64,000 nt of DNA, from assembly GCA_028564925.1 (NCBI GenBank), contig CM053034.1:158598987-158662986 (forward strand). The letters run 5' to 3'. Shown here one piece after another: positions 45,101 to 53,934 of this stretch. Each line of letters begins with the position of its first letter. Position 1 is the stretch's first letter. Below the pieces are notes generated by a model. The model was not told the DNA's origin. It worked only from the letters and a program-made list of their open reading frames with translations, and did no database searches. The DNA comes from Lithobates sylvaticus (taxonomy: Eukaryota; Chordata; Amphibia; Anura; Ranidae). The position numbers and the translations under genes are program-made.

Positions 45101-46243
45101 GTATACACACTGCCTTGTACATTTATATGTTTACTTACTTACTTATTGATTTACCTTTGGGCCTGTAGCCCTTAATAAAAAACTTTTTTTCACATGCATA
45201 TACTTTTTATGTCTATCTGTTTAAGCTTCTCTTTGGGGTATAGGCCGTGTTAATGCACACTAGGCCTCACAAATTTGCTATTTTTATATGTGAGAAGCGA
45301 TAGACCAACCTGCCACCACTCACTTGCCCAATAAATATTGCATAATGTGTACAACCAGACTGTGTTGTGAGCCTGTCACAGGTGCCTCACCTCACCTAGG
45401 ACCAGACAGAACTCCAGCACAGGCCAGACAAACTGATGTCAACGTAAAAATGTCAAACAATTAACACCCTGAACTCAGAATTCTAAACAAACCAAATATT
45501 AAAATAGCGCCCACTTCTAAAAAGTGTTGGTGCTACATATGTATACATATAACTATACAGTAGTGGGCAAAAATGCCTTAAAAAAAGATCGGTGAACTGC
45601 TTGGAAAATGCTGGGGTCCAAATGCTAGCCTTTTTGATATATGGACAAATTTATTTGCACGGTAAGAAATTTACAATTGTCTGATTGAGGAGGCCAGAAC
45701 CAAAAAAACATGTGTTTGATTTTTTATTTTCTTTTGACACAGGATGAGCTCACCCAGGAGGATGCCGGGACAAGTGGTATGGAGGAGGAGACCATGACCA
45801 GCCAGAGCCAGGAGGTGGCGGGGCCCAGCACGAGCCAGACTGTAAGAAGTCTAGCTCCTCCCCTGCGCATAGCCACAAGAAGGCCCAGGAGGATGACCAT
45901 GGTTGAGGAGGAATCACTCGCCCTCATTCGGGAGGCGAGTGAGGTTCTCCGAAGACCCCCCAATCCGGAAGAGGCCTATGCCACCTACTTGGCCAGCAGG
46001 TTGCAGGAAATGGAGAAGGGCCAACGGCAGCTGTGTGAGGGCCTATTTTATGCAGCTCTTCAGGGGGGTTTGAGGGGTGAACTGACTGCATCCAACCGCC
46101 TGACAGATGCAGGCCCGACAGCAACTCCTCCTCCTCCTCTTCCTACCACAAGTCCGCCCCCAGAGGTCCAGCCTCCAAGGAAGCGTGGAGGGAAGACTGC
46201 AGGGAAGCGTGGTGGGAAGGCTGCAAGGAAGAGTCGGAAGTGA
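33171..46243 (+). CDS. Harbinger MADF-type DNA-binding protein, intron split by PLE-A; exon 1 has a frameshift
   Basis: Exon 1 is 33171-33657 and ends GAGCCAG|GTATAT. Exon 2 is 45743-46243 and follows TTGACACAG; the junction is phase 0. Exon 1 encodes an MADF domain: FMSEFITLYRKNKNLWEV, then GNRDVRK, LLDFVKTRDPNADIKFIEARISSLRHMYKREHNKI and YVPKLWYYNQLCFL, then a Pro/Ser/Thr repeat. Exon 2 has a conserved-looking helix (EESLALIREASEVLR, ATYLASRLQEMEKGQRQL) and a Lys/Gly-rich basic tail. MADF proteins bind DNA; related two-exon genes occur in Harbinger-type elements (family knowledge). In exon 1 the match changes frame by one base within or near the A-run at 33264-33270, so this copy is probably broken. 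The intron is 12 kb because PLE-A sits in it. AATAAA follows at 46505. Confidence 0.7.
33690..34744. other. MADF gene intron, left part
   Basis: Non-coding as far as I can tell. An open frame at 34194-34721 has no recognisable domain. It resumes after PLE-A at 45356. Confidence 0.35.
34745..34759. repeat. left target-site duplication of PLE-A
   Basis: CATAATGTGTACAAC, identical to 45341-45355. Confidence 0.88.
34760..35195 (-). repeat. PLE-A terminal repeat (3', minus copy)
   Basis: Same orientation and nearly same sequence as 40020-40456. It is the inverse of about 44845-45290. It includes the hammerhead-like hairpin at 35000-35068. Confidence 0.85.
35000..35068 (-). ncRNA. hammerhead-like motif, PLE-A 3' terminal repeat
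   Basis: Inverse of 44972-45040; see that entry for the fold. Confidence 0.4.
36422..38770 (-). CDS. PLE-A ORF2: reverse transcriptase with GIY-YIG endonuclease (minus copy)
   Basis: An open frame of at least 767 codons. The visible domains are the same as in the plus copy: KPADKGGNIVILDR, ALPKVHKN, RPPGRPIVSGRG, VAIDVEALYSSIPH, QGVAMGTCCAPAYANLYLG, FRRYIDDIFIVW, FLDLTLKKD, a CGKCRYC cluster, then VGIVYLLECECGCFYVGKTKLPFW for GIY-YIG. The product would nick a target and reverse-transcribe the element RNA. It differs from the plus copy at two residues. The frame stays open upstream of 38725 across conserved-looking sequence, so the true start is uncertain; it abuts ORF1 in another frame. Confidence 0.88.
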   Translation of the reverse strand, partial: PVSHIDKFTVIKDIHLFVRKLLLHSIYTPNPFSDLLLHSAVETTALQQLTELLDESDNSNLIDTLDLDTLLASTDDNPLTSSHPPSKITIKKKSSFYPPPSTNPRAALFLQAVTREIRNLKIYPNRSKARNFSYNQYLALQNLKTNSTIIIKPADKGGNIVILDRDHYTQMCHDILQNKEWYKKIPTSFISLAQQQLYTLIDSATTQGVLDKNTSDYVRTKFPRIATFYALPKVHKNLLRPPGRPIVSGRGSLTDNLSRYIDKLLQPLVIQLPSYIRDTTHLLQSLSSLTIGPDTLLVAIDVEALYSSIPHTLGLSAIRHILTTSSLYSIDLSTFIINALNFILNNNFFSFDGSHYLQVQGVAMGTCCAPAYANLYLGEWERLLFSDPSANMYTKHIVTFRRYIDDIFIVWQGSSQTLQDFLTHLNTANRLNLRFTMTFSPTSICFLDLTLKKDSEGHIQSHLYRKPTAGNTILAASSFHPEPLLNSIPYAQYLRARRNCSTEASFENEASVLRNRLLERGYPPKILKIAYKKAKFKTRNSLLFPSNPQAKQTPLRIITNFCEQHSSITQILEKHWYILTTDHSLPPFVPAHPLLTYRRAPSLRDKLIRSEYTPVSYLQKHTKGTFPCGKCRYCKYLSKSNRSNTLPNGQPFFPQHFVNCRSVGIVYLLECECGCFYVGKTKLPFWKRIYRHILSINQKDPDLPLGRHCAILHQDSTPQITFRALDHIPPSNRGGDYNKSLLQSELKWIFHLNATSPPGLNEAFNFKPYLEGFESGVCELDL
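38860..39756 (-). CDS. PLE-A ORF1 (minus copy)
   Basis: A 298-residue open frame starting MATFLGEDWETRM. It has a charged helical middle (QYETQMSALDAKLASLNIQLAQFLDHPLY and KRFDKFNHDTLTQKDKKFFRDKKAFQEERAYKWNEANR, residues about 120-200), then a Pro/Arg-rich and Ser/acidic tail. Homologous to PLE-B ORF1 along its length (FLNLTHTVQKKASLFWHIKSF, INPFGLRVQIFPTFQDI). Function unknown; coiled coil or nucleic-acid binding is a guess based on composition. Confidence 0.75.
   Translation of the reverse strand: MATFLGEDWETRMTSTLQQFQSNEFNEFESQLRFVFLNLTHTVQKKASLFWHIKSFKDYIAHSINPFGLRVQIFPTFQDIPPDFKQAWEGVLKQCSIDLMKLLIQQYETQMSALDAKLASLNIQLAQFLDHPLYKTLDLQLKKRFDKFNHDTLTQKDKKFFRDKKAFQEERAYKWNEANRAVRPPAPARLTSKPIPPKYAADRNTDNSHVAPKPHPTRGPRNPKRGRTPNLSSDEVSDPEGPTDDSPARDPSVAPSSSKTSRSHSLPSSSQHFDFLDLMRASQRIQHNNTYQPKRTPR
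40020..40456 (-). repeat. PLE-A terminal repeat (5', internal)
   Basis: Direct repeat of 34760-35195. It ends in CACTTGCAAAG, where the inverted truncated copy begins. Confidence 0.85.
40261..40329 (-). ncRNA. hammerhead-like motif, PLE-A internal terminal repeat
   Basis: Identical in layout to 35000-35068. Confidence 0.4.
40477..41180 (+). CDS. PLE-A ORF1, 5'-truncated (plus copy)
   Basis: Starts inside ORF1 at about residue 70 (NPFGLRVQIFPTFQ) directly after the head-to-head junction. It then follows the minus copy almost exactly to the same stop codon. It has no start of its own. Confidence 0.75.
41270..43618 (+). CDS. PLE-A ORF2: reverse transcriptase with GIY-YIG endonuclease (plus copy)
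   Basis: At least 767 codons are open (counting from 41315, no ATG there; the frame continues upstream with KGLTFCPVSHIDKFTVIKDI). Residues counted from 41315: KPADKGG near 138; VAIDVEALYSS at 283-293 with the first catalytic Asp at 286; the YIDD box at 388-391; a CGKCRYC zinc-like cluster from 613; GIVY at 649-652 and FYVG at 661-664 of the GIY-YIG nuclease, followed by K-T, R and H residues. The protein is the sole enzyme of Penelope-like elements. No protease, RNase H or integrase is present. The domain order RT then GIY-YIG excludes LINEs and LTR elements. Confidence 0.9.
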   Translation, partial: PVSHIDKFTVIKDIHLFVRKLLLHSIYTPNPFSDLLLHSAAETTALQQLTELLDESDNSNLIDTLDLDTLLASTDDNPLTSSHPPSKITIKKKSSFYPPPSTNPRAALFLQAVTREIRNLKIYPNRSKARNFSYNQYLALQNLKTNSTIIIKPADKGGNIVILDRDHYTQMCHDILQNKEWYKKIPTSFISLAQQQLYTLIDSATTQGVLDKNTSDYVRTKFPRIATFYALPKVHKNLLRPPGRPIVSGRGSLTDNLSRYIDKLLQPLVIQLPSYIRDTTHLLQSLSSLTIGPDTLLVAIDVEALYSSIPHTLGLSAIRHILTTSSLYSIDLSTFIINALNFILNNNFFSFDGSHYLQVQGVAMGTCCAPAYANLYLGEWERLLFSDPSANMYTKHIVTFRRYIDDIFIVWQGSSQTLQDFLTHLNTANRLNLRFTMTFSPTSICFLDLTLKKDSEGHIQSHLYRKPTAGNTILAASSFHPEPLLNSIPYAQYLRARRNCSTEASFENEASVLRNRLLERGYPPKILKIAYKKAKFKTRNSLLFPSNPQAKQTPLRIITNFCEQHSSITQILEKHWYILTTDHSLSPFVPAHPLLTYRRAPSLRDKLIRSEYTPVSYLQKHTKGTFPCGKCRYCKYLSKSNRSNTLPNGQPFFPQHFVNCRSVGIVYLLECECGCFYVGKTKLPFWKRIYRHILSINQKDPDLPLGRHCAILHQDSTPQITFRALDHIPPSNRGGDYNKSLLQSELKWIFHLNATSPPGLNEAFNFKPYLEGFESGVCELDL
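44845..45340 (+). repeat. PLE-A terminal repeat (3', plus copy)
   Basis: Inverse of 34760-35195 plus about 60 bp (GCTATTTTTATATGTGAG... to ATAAATATTG) that in the minus copy lies inboard of the internal repeat at 39958-40020. Confidence 0.8.
44972..45040 (+). ncRNA. hammerhead-like ribozyme motif, PLE-A
   Basis: Possible fold: outer GATA/TATC pairing, a long internal loop, GCC/GGC closing stem I, core TTGAAAA, stem II GGAC-GTCC-GTCC, then GAAA, a minimal CATG stem III and C before GGC. Compared with the hammerhead core CUGANGA, positions 3 and 8 read U and A instead of the C and G that pair in the ribozyme, so a base pair could be kept. Activity is doubtful without a test. Confidence 0.45.
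45341..45355. repeat. right target-site duplication of PLE-A
   Basis: CATAATGTGTACAAC, identical to 34745-34759. Confidence 0.88.
45356..45742. other. MADF gene intron, right part
   Basis: Continuation of the intron after PLE-A. It ends in a T-rich tract and CACAG acceptor. Confidence 0.5.
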
Positions 46244-46475
46244 TTGCCTGGCTTCAGTCTGGTCTGACAGAAGACGCAGGCTGTTATAGTGCCACAGCTT
46301 GGGGACATAGATGTCATCTGCTGCTGTTCCTGGTCTGTGTGATTCCTGGACAATCTTGTTGTGCTCCCTATTGTATCGAATATGCCCAATCTTCATTTTT
46401 GGGTTCACAAACTTGATGTCTGCCGTGGGGGCAAAAAGCCTTCACAAAATCTCAAAGTGGCTCCAGTGTTGCCTT
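46170..46475 (-). repeat. inverted, diverged copy of MADF exon 1
   Basis: On the minus strand this reads ...REHNKIVQ..., AADDIYVPKLWHYNSLRLLSDQTEARQSLPTLP and repeated LPCSLP units. It parallels exon 1 (REHNKIAE, AAEDVYVPKLWYYNQLCFLGDQMEPRQSLSTLP, repeated STLP). Upstream non-frame sequence also matches. Its proline-repeat part is antisense to the Lys/Gly-rich tail of exon 2 (46172-46243). Confidence 0.75.
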
Positions 46476-46783
46476 CCTATTTTGTTTACCCTTGTTTTAA
46501 CCAGAATAAATGGTAATTTAATTTAAACCAAATAATGCTATATGTGTTTGTAATTGAAAAACATAGTTTATTTAGGAGTAGGCAGGTACATGTCTAAATA
46601 ATATGGAGGTTATTTACAAAACGCACATTCATTTGACAATACAAGTGTAAAGTGCAACTTCAATTGCACTGCAAGTGCAGTCGCTGGAAATGTGAGGGTA
46701 AGATCTGAATTAAGGGCAAGCTCTGCTGATTCCCCAATTTAATCATGTGTAATCCAAAATACTTTTTCTAACCAAAAACAATT

Positions 46784-47040
<257 letters not shown>

Positions 47041-47199
47041 ATAAGTTCACTAAATAATGAGGAAGAAAAACGTTTGGGAGGACTCTGCGTGAATATATAA
47101 GCAGCAAGGCAAAAATATTCTTCAAGCACAATAACATACAAATTCCGCTGTAATAAAATATCAAAGAATCAGCAGCGTGACGATTGTGCTAGCTTCAAT

Positions 47200-47470
47200 A
47201 CGAAGGCTAGTTTTACCAGACCGAGCGATTCCGTGACTTACTTGCTACTGAGCATGCGTCCTTTTTGGTCCGCCGGACCATACTACAGACGGCCGTATTG
47301 TCCGCCGGACTGCCAAGTCCAGCGGATAATTTTAAAACAAAACTTAAAACTTTAGTCCGCCGGATTTTTTGGAAAAAAGTCAGTCGAAGGCCCACACACG
47401 AGGGGATTATCCGGTGGACTTAGTCCAGCGGACAATCCCGCGGGATAATCCCTTCGTGTGTACGCGGCAT
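47200..47470. repeat. Harbinger right subterminal and TIR region
   Basis: Contains several GTCCGCCGGAC and AGTCCAGCGGA motifs, also present behind the left TIR (27115-27240). Ends CCCTTCGTGTGTACGCGGCAT. Likely binding sites of the transposase or the Myb-like protein (inference). Confidence 0.65.
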
Positions 47471-47472
47471 TA

Positions 47473-48060
47473 GGGATGCTTGGGGTAAAGATAGACACTG
47501 ATAGGGTATGTGCAATTCAAAAAATGTGTGGATTTATTGAGAAAGATGCATGTCAATGCATATAATACATCATACAAAATGTTCAAATGTTAAGGCATAC
47601 AGAATAGCATATATAGTTTTTTATCATGTCACAGCATGAACATAAAGAATGTTGAGACAGGAAAAACTTGCTTGATACGTATATATTCAGGAAAACGCCA
47701 ACATGTTTCGGACTTTAGTCCTTTTTCAAGGCAGTTTAATATCCTTATGTTCACATCTATAATATGTGAATAAGTCAGAAATTAGTACATATAATTTACA
47801 ACAACAGATACTGTTTGTTTTTTACCATATAAGTCGGTATAATACAGTCATTATGGGTGTAGTACTCACATGTAAAGCTAGTTTGAGAGGATGCCAGAAG
47901 AGGTAGGGGGCCAATATGATTGGCTTGTTGTAGCAGGGATATGCACTGAGATGTGTTGTGTGTGTGCGCCTGTATTGCGTAAGGACAGCTGATTAGGGAT
48001 TGGCTATGTGTGAAGGGGAAGCGCCAGAACACGCTGTGAGTATTCCCCATAGGACCTCTG
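47473..48060 (-). repeat. PLE-B internal terminal repeat, second part, with head-to-head junction
   Basis: Resumes at GGGATGCTTGGGGTAAAG exactly where 27093 stopped. It lacks about 440 bp relative to the left copy (joint near 47953). At about 48060 it is fused to the inverted plus copy within ORF1. Confidence 0.8.
47674..47743 (-). ncRNA. hammerhead-like motif, PLE-B internal terminal repeat
   Basis: Same as 22090-22159. Confidence 0.4.
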
Positions 48061-48061
48061 A

Positions 48062-48903
48062 CCTCTTTTGAGTCAAATGAATATATTCAATCACAGCTCA
48101 AATATACCTTTTTGAACCTCACACACACTGTCCAAAAAAAAAGCCTCACTTTTTTGGCATATTAAATCTTTCAAGGAGTACATTGCCCATGGAATCAACC
48201 CTTTTGGCCTTAGGGTACAAATCTTTCCCACTTTTCAGGACATCCGCCCAGATTTTAAACAATCCTGGGAGAATGTCCTGAAACAATGCTCGATAGAGCT
48301 TATGAAATTACTCATTCTAGAATATGAGTCACAGATGACCCTTCTAGACTTGAATTGATCAACAAACAACTTGCTCAATTCATTGATCACCCCCTCTATA
48401 TTTCATTAGATGAACAACTAAAAACCCGTTTTGATAAATTTAATCATGATATCCTGTCACAGAAGGATAAAAAATTCTTCCGTGACAAGAAGGCGTTCCA
48501 CGAAGAATGCGCCTATAAATGGAACGAAGTGAACCGTGTGGCCCGCCCTCCGGCCTCCACACGGCCCACTTCCAAGTTGCCTCCATCTCGTCCCATCACT
48601 GATAGGACTCACACTTCATCTCAGCTTCCTCACAAACCTAACCTCCCCTTGGGCTCTCGCAAACCCAAAAGAGGTCGTACACCCAATTTTTCTAGTGATG
48701 ATGTGTCTGACATGGAGAGAACTCCCGGCGCCTCCCCTGACAGGCACTCGCCGGCAGCTCCCTCACTTGCCAAGACATCTAGATCTCACTCCCTACCTTC
48801 TGTTTCTCAGAACACAGATTTTTTAGACAAAATGCGTGCATCACAACAGATTCAACAGCAAAATATGTCACACAATTCAAAACTCAAGAAAACAACACGC
48901 TAA
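48062..48903 (+). pseudogene. PLE-B ORF1, 5'-truncated (right copy)
   Basis: Begins near residue 25 of ORF1 (FESNEYIQSQLKYTFLNL) immediately after the junction and ends at KLKKTTR. Homologous to 25861-26847 on the other strand. The reading frame is not continuous throughout. Confidence 0.65.
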
Positions 48904-48929
48904 AACCACTCTCATGCAACATTATTAAT

Positions 48930-51344
48930 CTATCTTCATACACACTTACTCATCACGAAATCTCTGTCCTTGAAAAAGGACTCACCTTTTGTCCAGTATC
49001 ACAGCTTGACAAATTCACTGCCATCAAAGATATACATTTGTTTATTCGCAAATTACTGCTACATAGCATGTACACTCCCAATCCATTTTCTGACACAGCT
49101 ATACACACTGCCACAGAAACTACTGCCCTCCAGCAGCTTATTGAGCTCCTTGAAGAGAACGACCCCACAGATCTGATCGACACCATTGATCTAGATAACA
49201 TCCTAGATAATCTAGATGATGACGGCCCTAGTCATCCTCCACACACTTACCACAAAGTCACCCTAAAGAAAAAATCATGTTTTTTCCCACCTCCTAGCAC
49301 TAACCCTCGTGCAGCACTTTTTCTACAATCAGTGACCCACGAAATTCGCAACTTGAAAATTTCCCCCATTCACTCTAAAATAAAAAACCTTTCTTACAAT
49401 CAACACCTTGCCTTACAAAATCTTAAAACAAATCCGTTAATTATAATCAAACCAGCAGACAAAGGTGGAAATATAGTCATTCTAGATAGAACAGACTATG
49501 TTGATTTGTGCCAGAATATATTACGTAACAAGGAGTGGTACACGATAATCCCAAGTTTCCAAATCAAATCTTTTCAACAAGAGTTATACACACTTATAGA
49601 TGATGCCTTCAGACAAAGTACCATTGACAAGTCCACTACTGAATACATTAGGACCAAATTTCCCAGAGAGGCTACCTTTTACGCACTACCAAAGGTGCAC
49701 AAAAACTTGCCCAGACCACCAGGTAGACCGATCGTCTCTGGATGTGGTTGCCTTACCGACAATCTTAGTCGATATGTCGACAAATTACTCCAACCTCTGG
49801 TACTTGCTTTACCATCATATATACGTGATACCACACACTTACTTCAAGGTCTGTCGGACCTCCATGTCGATGCCGACACCATCTTGGTCGCCATCGACGT
49901 GGAGGCCCTATACAGCTCTATACCTCACTCCTTGGGTTTACTGGCCATTCAACAGATATTATCCACCACTGGGATATACCCCCCTGACCTATCCATATTC
50001 ATTATTAGAGCTCTTAAATTTATACTTACTCACAACTTTTTTTCATTCAACGGATCCCACTACCTCCAGGTACAGGGTGTCGCCATGGGCACATGCTGCG
50101 CGCCGGCGTACGCGAACCTGTACCTGGGGGAGTGGGAACGCAAACTCTTCCTTGATGCTGCTGCTAGCACATACATCAAATATATAGCGACTTTTCGACG
50201 CTTTATCGATGATATTCTGATCTTGTGGCAAGGCCCAAGTGAAACCTTACATCAATTTCTCTTATTTTTAAATACTTCTAACTCTCTAAATCTAAAATTT
50301 ACCATGCCATACAGTAAAACCTCTATTTCTTTTCTTGACCTTACACTCAATAAGGATCAAGATGGGCACCTTCAGAGCCACCTGTTCTGAAAACCAACAG
50401 CTGGCAACACAATCTTGGCTGCCTCTAGTTTTCACCCACAGCCATTACTCAATTCGATTCCATTTGCTCAATACCTCCGTGCCCGACGAAACTGCTCGAC
50501 GGATACCTCCTTTGAACACGAGGCCTCCGTCTTACGCAGTAGATTACGAGCACAGGGCTATAAAAACAGCGTCCTCAAAGACGCATACAAAAAAGCTAAA
50601 TTAAAACCACGTTCCACATTACTTTCCACTAAAACTGTCACACAAACTAATACCCCTTTGAGAATCATAACCAATTATTGTCAACAATACAATCAAATTA
50701 CCCAAATACTTTCCAAACATTGGCATATTATTGCCACTGATAAATCTCTTTCACCTTTTGTTCCGCCACACCCTTTGGTTACCTACCGACGTGCTCCATC
50801 TCTTCGAGATAAACTTATAACTAGTGAATACATAGCTACCAATAGGCCTCATAAACAACTAAAGGGCACTTTTCCATGTGGGAACTGCGGCTACTGCAAA
50901 TACCTCTGCAAATCCAATATGCACAATGTTTTGCCAAATGGTCAACAATTTTTTCCTCAACACTACGTTAATTGTCGATCCATTGGCATAGTGTACCTAC
51001 TTGAATGTGAATGCGGATGCTTCTATGTGGGAAAGACCAAACTACCTTTTTGGAAACGTATATATGGACATGTCTGCAGTGTCAACCAGAGAGACCCTGA
51101 TTTGCCCCTGGGACGACACTGTAGGACTGTCCACCATGACTCTACCCCCAAAATTTTGTTCAAAGCATTGGATCACATCCCACCCCCAAATCGAGGTGGG
51201 GATTACAACAAAGCTTTACTACAAAGCGAACTTAGATGGATTTTCCATTTAAATGCGACTTTGCCCCCCGGGCTCAATGGGGCCTTCAATTTTAAACCAT
51301 ATCTTGAAGGTTTCCAATCTGGAGTCTGCGAACTAGATCTTTGA
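48930..51344 (+). pseudogene. PLE-B ORF2: reverse transcriptase with GIY-YIG endonuclease (right copy, disrupted)
   Basis: Covers the same domains as the left copy and keeps the endonuclease end better: CGNCGYC cluster and IGIVYLLECECGCFYVGKTKLPFWKR near 50880-51060, followed by the conserved tail NRGGDYNKALLQSELRWIFHLN ending GVCELDL. The frame is interrupted at least once in the middle, so it is unlikely to make the full enzyme. About ten residues differ from the left copy. Confidence 0.8.
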
Positions 51345-52535
51345 CCTTTTTTCCACATGCAAGCACCCGACATAATAATATATCTGTATCATTATTTGCC
51401 AACACTCCTGTATGTGCAATCATGGGGTATTCACTGCCATTCCCATTGTCCATGTTCCATATACATGTTTAAATACAATTAGGTTTCTCAACCATAATCT
51501 GACATTGTTGGCATAATATAAGGTGTTGCAACATTGTCTGTGTACCACATGCTTGTTTGTTATATGCCATGTTTGTATTAGATCACCAACTCTTTACAAA
51601 TTATACTCCTTCCAAAATATAAACTACACTGGCTGCGATCACCCAGATATGCTGCCCGGCGCGGGTAAGACAATGCGCATGCGCCAAATTTCTACCGCGC
51701 ATGCGCTATCCTCCGTTCCCATGAGACAGCTTCCACCTTTCTGTCTTCCTGTTTGCGCTCCAGTCTGGAGCGCATCTGGACCGGCGGAAACCATTGCCCG
51801 CGTCGGTGACGTCACAACGCTGTACGCGACTCCTCCCACTATGGGCGTGCTCGCGCCCAGCGCCGTCCTGTCAGAGGTCCTATGGGGAATACTCACAGCG
51901 TGTTCTGGCGCTTCCCCTTCACACATAGCCAATCCCTAATCAGCTGTCCTTACACAATACAGGCGCACACACACAGCTGATCGTAATTACTCCACTACAT
52001 TTAAACTGCCCGCCATGAAAGGCCTATACATGCTGTCTACTCTCTGGCGTTCACTGACATTCTCCACCAGGCACCCTGAGACTCAGGTAACAAATCCCTA
52101 TGCCATCTTTTTGAGACCTTTAGCCGCTTTTGCCATGCTATTAGGTACTCATAACTTGTACATCTCTTACTTCATTTTAGCTTTACATACCGCTTGGCTA
52201 TACGTTTACAAGACACGGGCTTTCAGCCTCTCTCTTGTCCAGGACCTTGCAACTGCCTGAACCTATTGCAGCCTGCTGTCCAGCTTTATGGCAATATCTA
52301 CTTTGCTTTTATCCTGCACAGAGACCATCTCAGTGCATATCCCTGCTACAGCAAGCCAATCATATTGGCCCCCTACCTCTTCTGGCATCCTCTCAAACTA
52401 GCTTTACATGTGAGTACTACACCCATAATGACTGTATTATACCGACTTATAGGGTAAAAAACAAACAGTATCTGTTGTTGTAAATTATATGTACTAATTT
52501 CTGACTTATTCACATATTATAGATGTGAACATAAG

Positions 52536-52605
52536 GATATTAAACTGCCTTGAAAAAGGACTAAAGTCCGAAACATGTTGGCGTTTTCCTGAATATATAC
52601 GTATC
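52536..52605 (+). ncRNA. hammerhead-like ribozyme motif, PLE-B
   Basis: GATA/TATC outer pairing; GCC/GGC; core TTGAAAA; stem II GGAC-TAAA-GTCC; then GAAACATGTT. Same layout as PLE-A despite different loop sequence. Stem II keeps its pairing while its loop differs (TAAA against GTCC). Confidence 0.45.
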
Positions 52606-52809
52606 AAGCAAGTTTTTCCTGTCTCAACATTCTTTATGTTCATGCTGTGACATGATTAAAAACTATATATGCTATTCTGTATGCCTTAACATTTGAACAT
52701 TTTGTATGATGTATTATATGCATTGACATGCGTCTTTCTCAATAAATCCACACATTTTTTGAATTGCATATACCCTATCAGTGTCTATCTTTACCCCAAG
52801 CATCCCTAA

Positions 52810-53234
52810 AGCCCCATACACACGGTCGGATTTTCCGATGGATTCTGTCCTATCAGACAATGTTGTCGGAAATTCCGACCGTTTGTAGGCACCATCGGAC
52901 AGTTTCCATCGGATTGTCCGACGGACAAAGTCCTATCTCCTGCTGGATAGATTTTTTGACAACAAAGTCCGATCACACCAAATCCAATCGTGTGTAGCGA
53001 ATTCCGACGGACAAAGTTCTACGCATGCTCAGCTCACATTACAAGACCAAAGCTATTGGCTACTAGCCTCTACGTAGTCCCGTCGTAGGCAACAAACATC
53101 ACCACGTTCAGAATGATCGGATTTTCCGTCAACTTTGTCCGACCGTGTGTACGCAAAACCAACATCGGACAAAGTACGACGGACATGATCCGACGGACCT
53201 GGTCCTCGAAAAATCCGAGCGTGTGTATGGGGCT
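52810..53234. mobile_element. Harbinger-type MITE in the PLE-B terminal repeat
   Basis: Inverted ends AGCCCCATACACACGGTCGG and ...GAGCGTGTGTATGGGGCT; flanks TAA left and TTA right (TA on both sides). It occupies the same site that the large Harbinger occupies in the internal repeat. Confidence 0.85.
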
Positions 53235-53351
53235 TTAGGGGTACTGGGCTGTGTTCATGCACACAAGGCCTACAAAATTCAATTATATTCATATATTGGG
53301 ATGCGATAGACCGTTTATACTCTACCAAACCCTGCCCAACTATTTTTCTTA

Positions 53352-53364
53352 TTGGAGAGGACCT
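53352..53364. repeat. right target-site duplication of PLE-B
   Basis: TTGGAGAGGACCT, identical to 21826-21838. Confidence 0.8.
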
Positions 53365-53865
53365 TGTGCATCTGTTAACAAGCACTTCTGATTCAAGCAT
53401 CGATTGCAAAATGGCGCAGCTGCTGGTTTATAATGTTACCAGCTATTGGATCTGGTGAGTCAGTTTGGTACATCAAGTGGAGGATCACACTCAGGTGCTA
53501 TTGTCACATTGATTCACCATACAAGATATTATTGAATGTCACCATCACATATCGGTTACTGAAGAACGTTTTTTTCACTTAAATATTTTTTTTAATACCA
53601 AAAACTTTCTATATATTTTTTTTTTGTACCAATATATTTTTACCATTTTATTTATATTTATTTTCAGTTTTGTTTAAGCATTGTTTGGAGCACTACCATT
53701 TATGGACTTTACTATACAGTACATATTTTTTGTATTCGTGAACTTTTTCATTCAAAGCACTTTGCACTTTAATGTTTTGCATATATATATTAACTGTTCA
53801 CAATAGTTGTATGATATAATTGTTTTGATGTTTTTTTTTTTATCTATGATTAAATTTCTTCACAA
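53352..53865 (+). repeat. older repeat, right half (split by PLE-B)
   Basis: Continues the sequence left off at 21838 (GGAGAGGACCTTGTGCATCTGTTAAC). T-rich 3' part with no coding domain. Confidence 0.5.
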
Positions 53866-53867
53866 TG

Positions 53868-53931
<64 letters not shown>
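53868..53931. repeat. (TA)n microsatellite
   Basis: About 31 TA units. Confidence 0.97.

Positions 53932-53934
<3 letters not shown>

Larger units (their letters stand above)
34760..45340. mobile_element. PLE-A: Penelope-like element, head-to-head inverted dimer
   Basis: A full minus-strand copy has its 3' terminal repeat at 34760-35195, ORF2, ORF1 and its 5' terminal repeat at 40020-40456. A plus-strand copy truncated within ORF1 is joined to it at about 40457-40475 and ends with its own terminal repeat at 45340. A 15-bp direct repeat CATAATGTGTACAAC flanks the pair. The two ORF2 copies are both open and differ at only two residues over 767, so the unit is young or is kept uniform by conversion. 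It lies in the intron of the MADF-type Harbinger gene. Confidence 0.9.
51870..53351 (+). repeat. PLE-B 3' terminal repeat, right copy
   Basis: Inverse of 21839-22896, with a 425-bp MITE inserted at 52810. The end segment after the MITE (GTACTGGGCTGTGTTCATGC to CTATTTTTCTT) mirrors 26985-27090. Confidence 0.75.
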
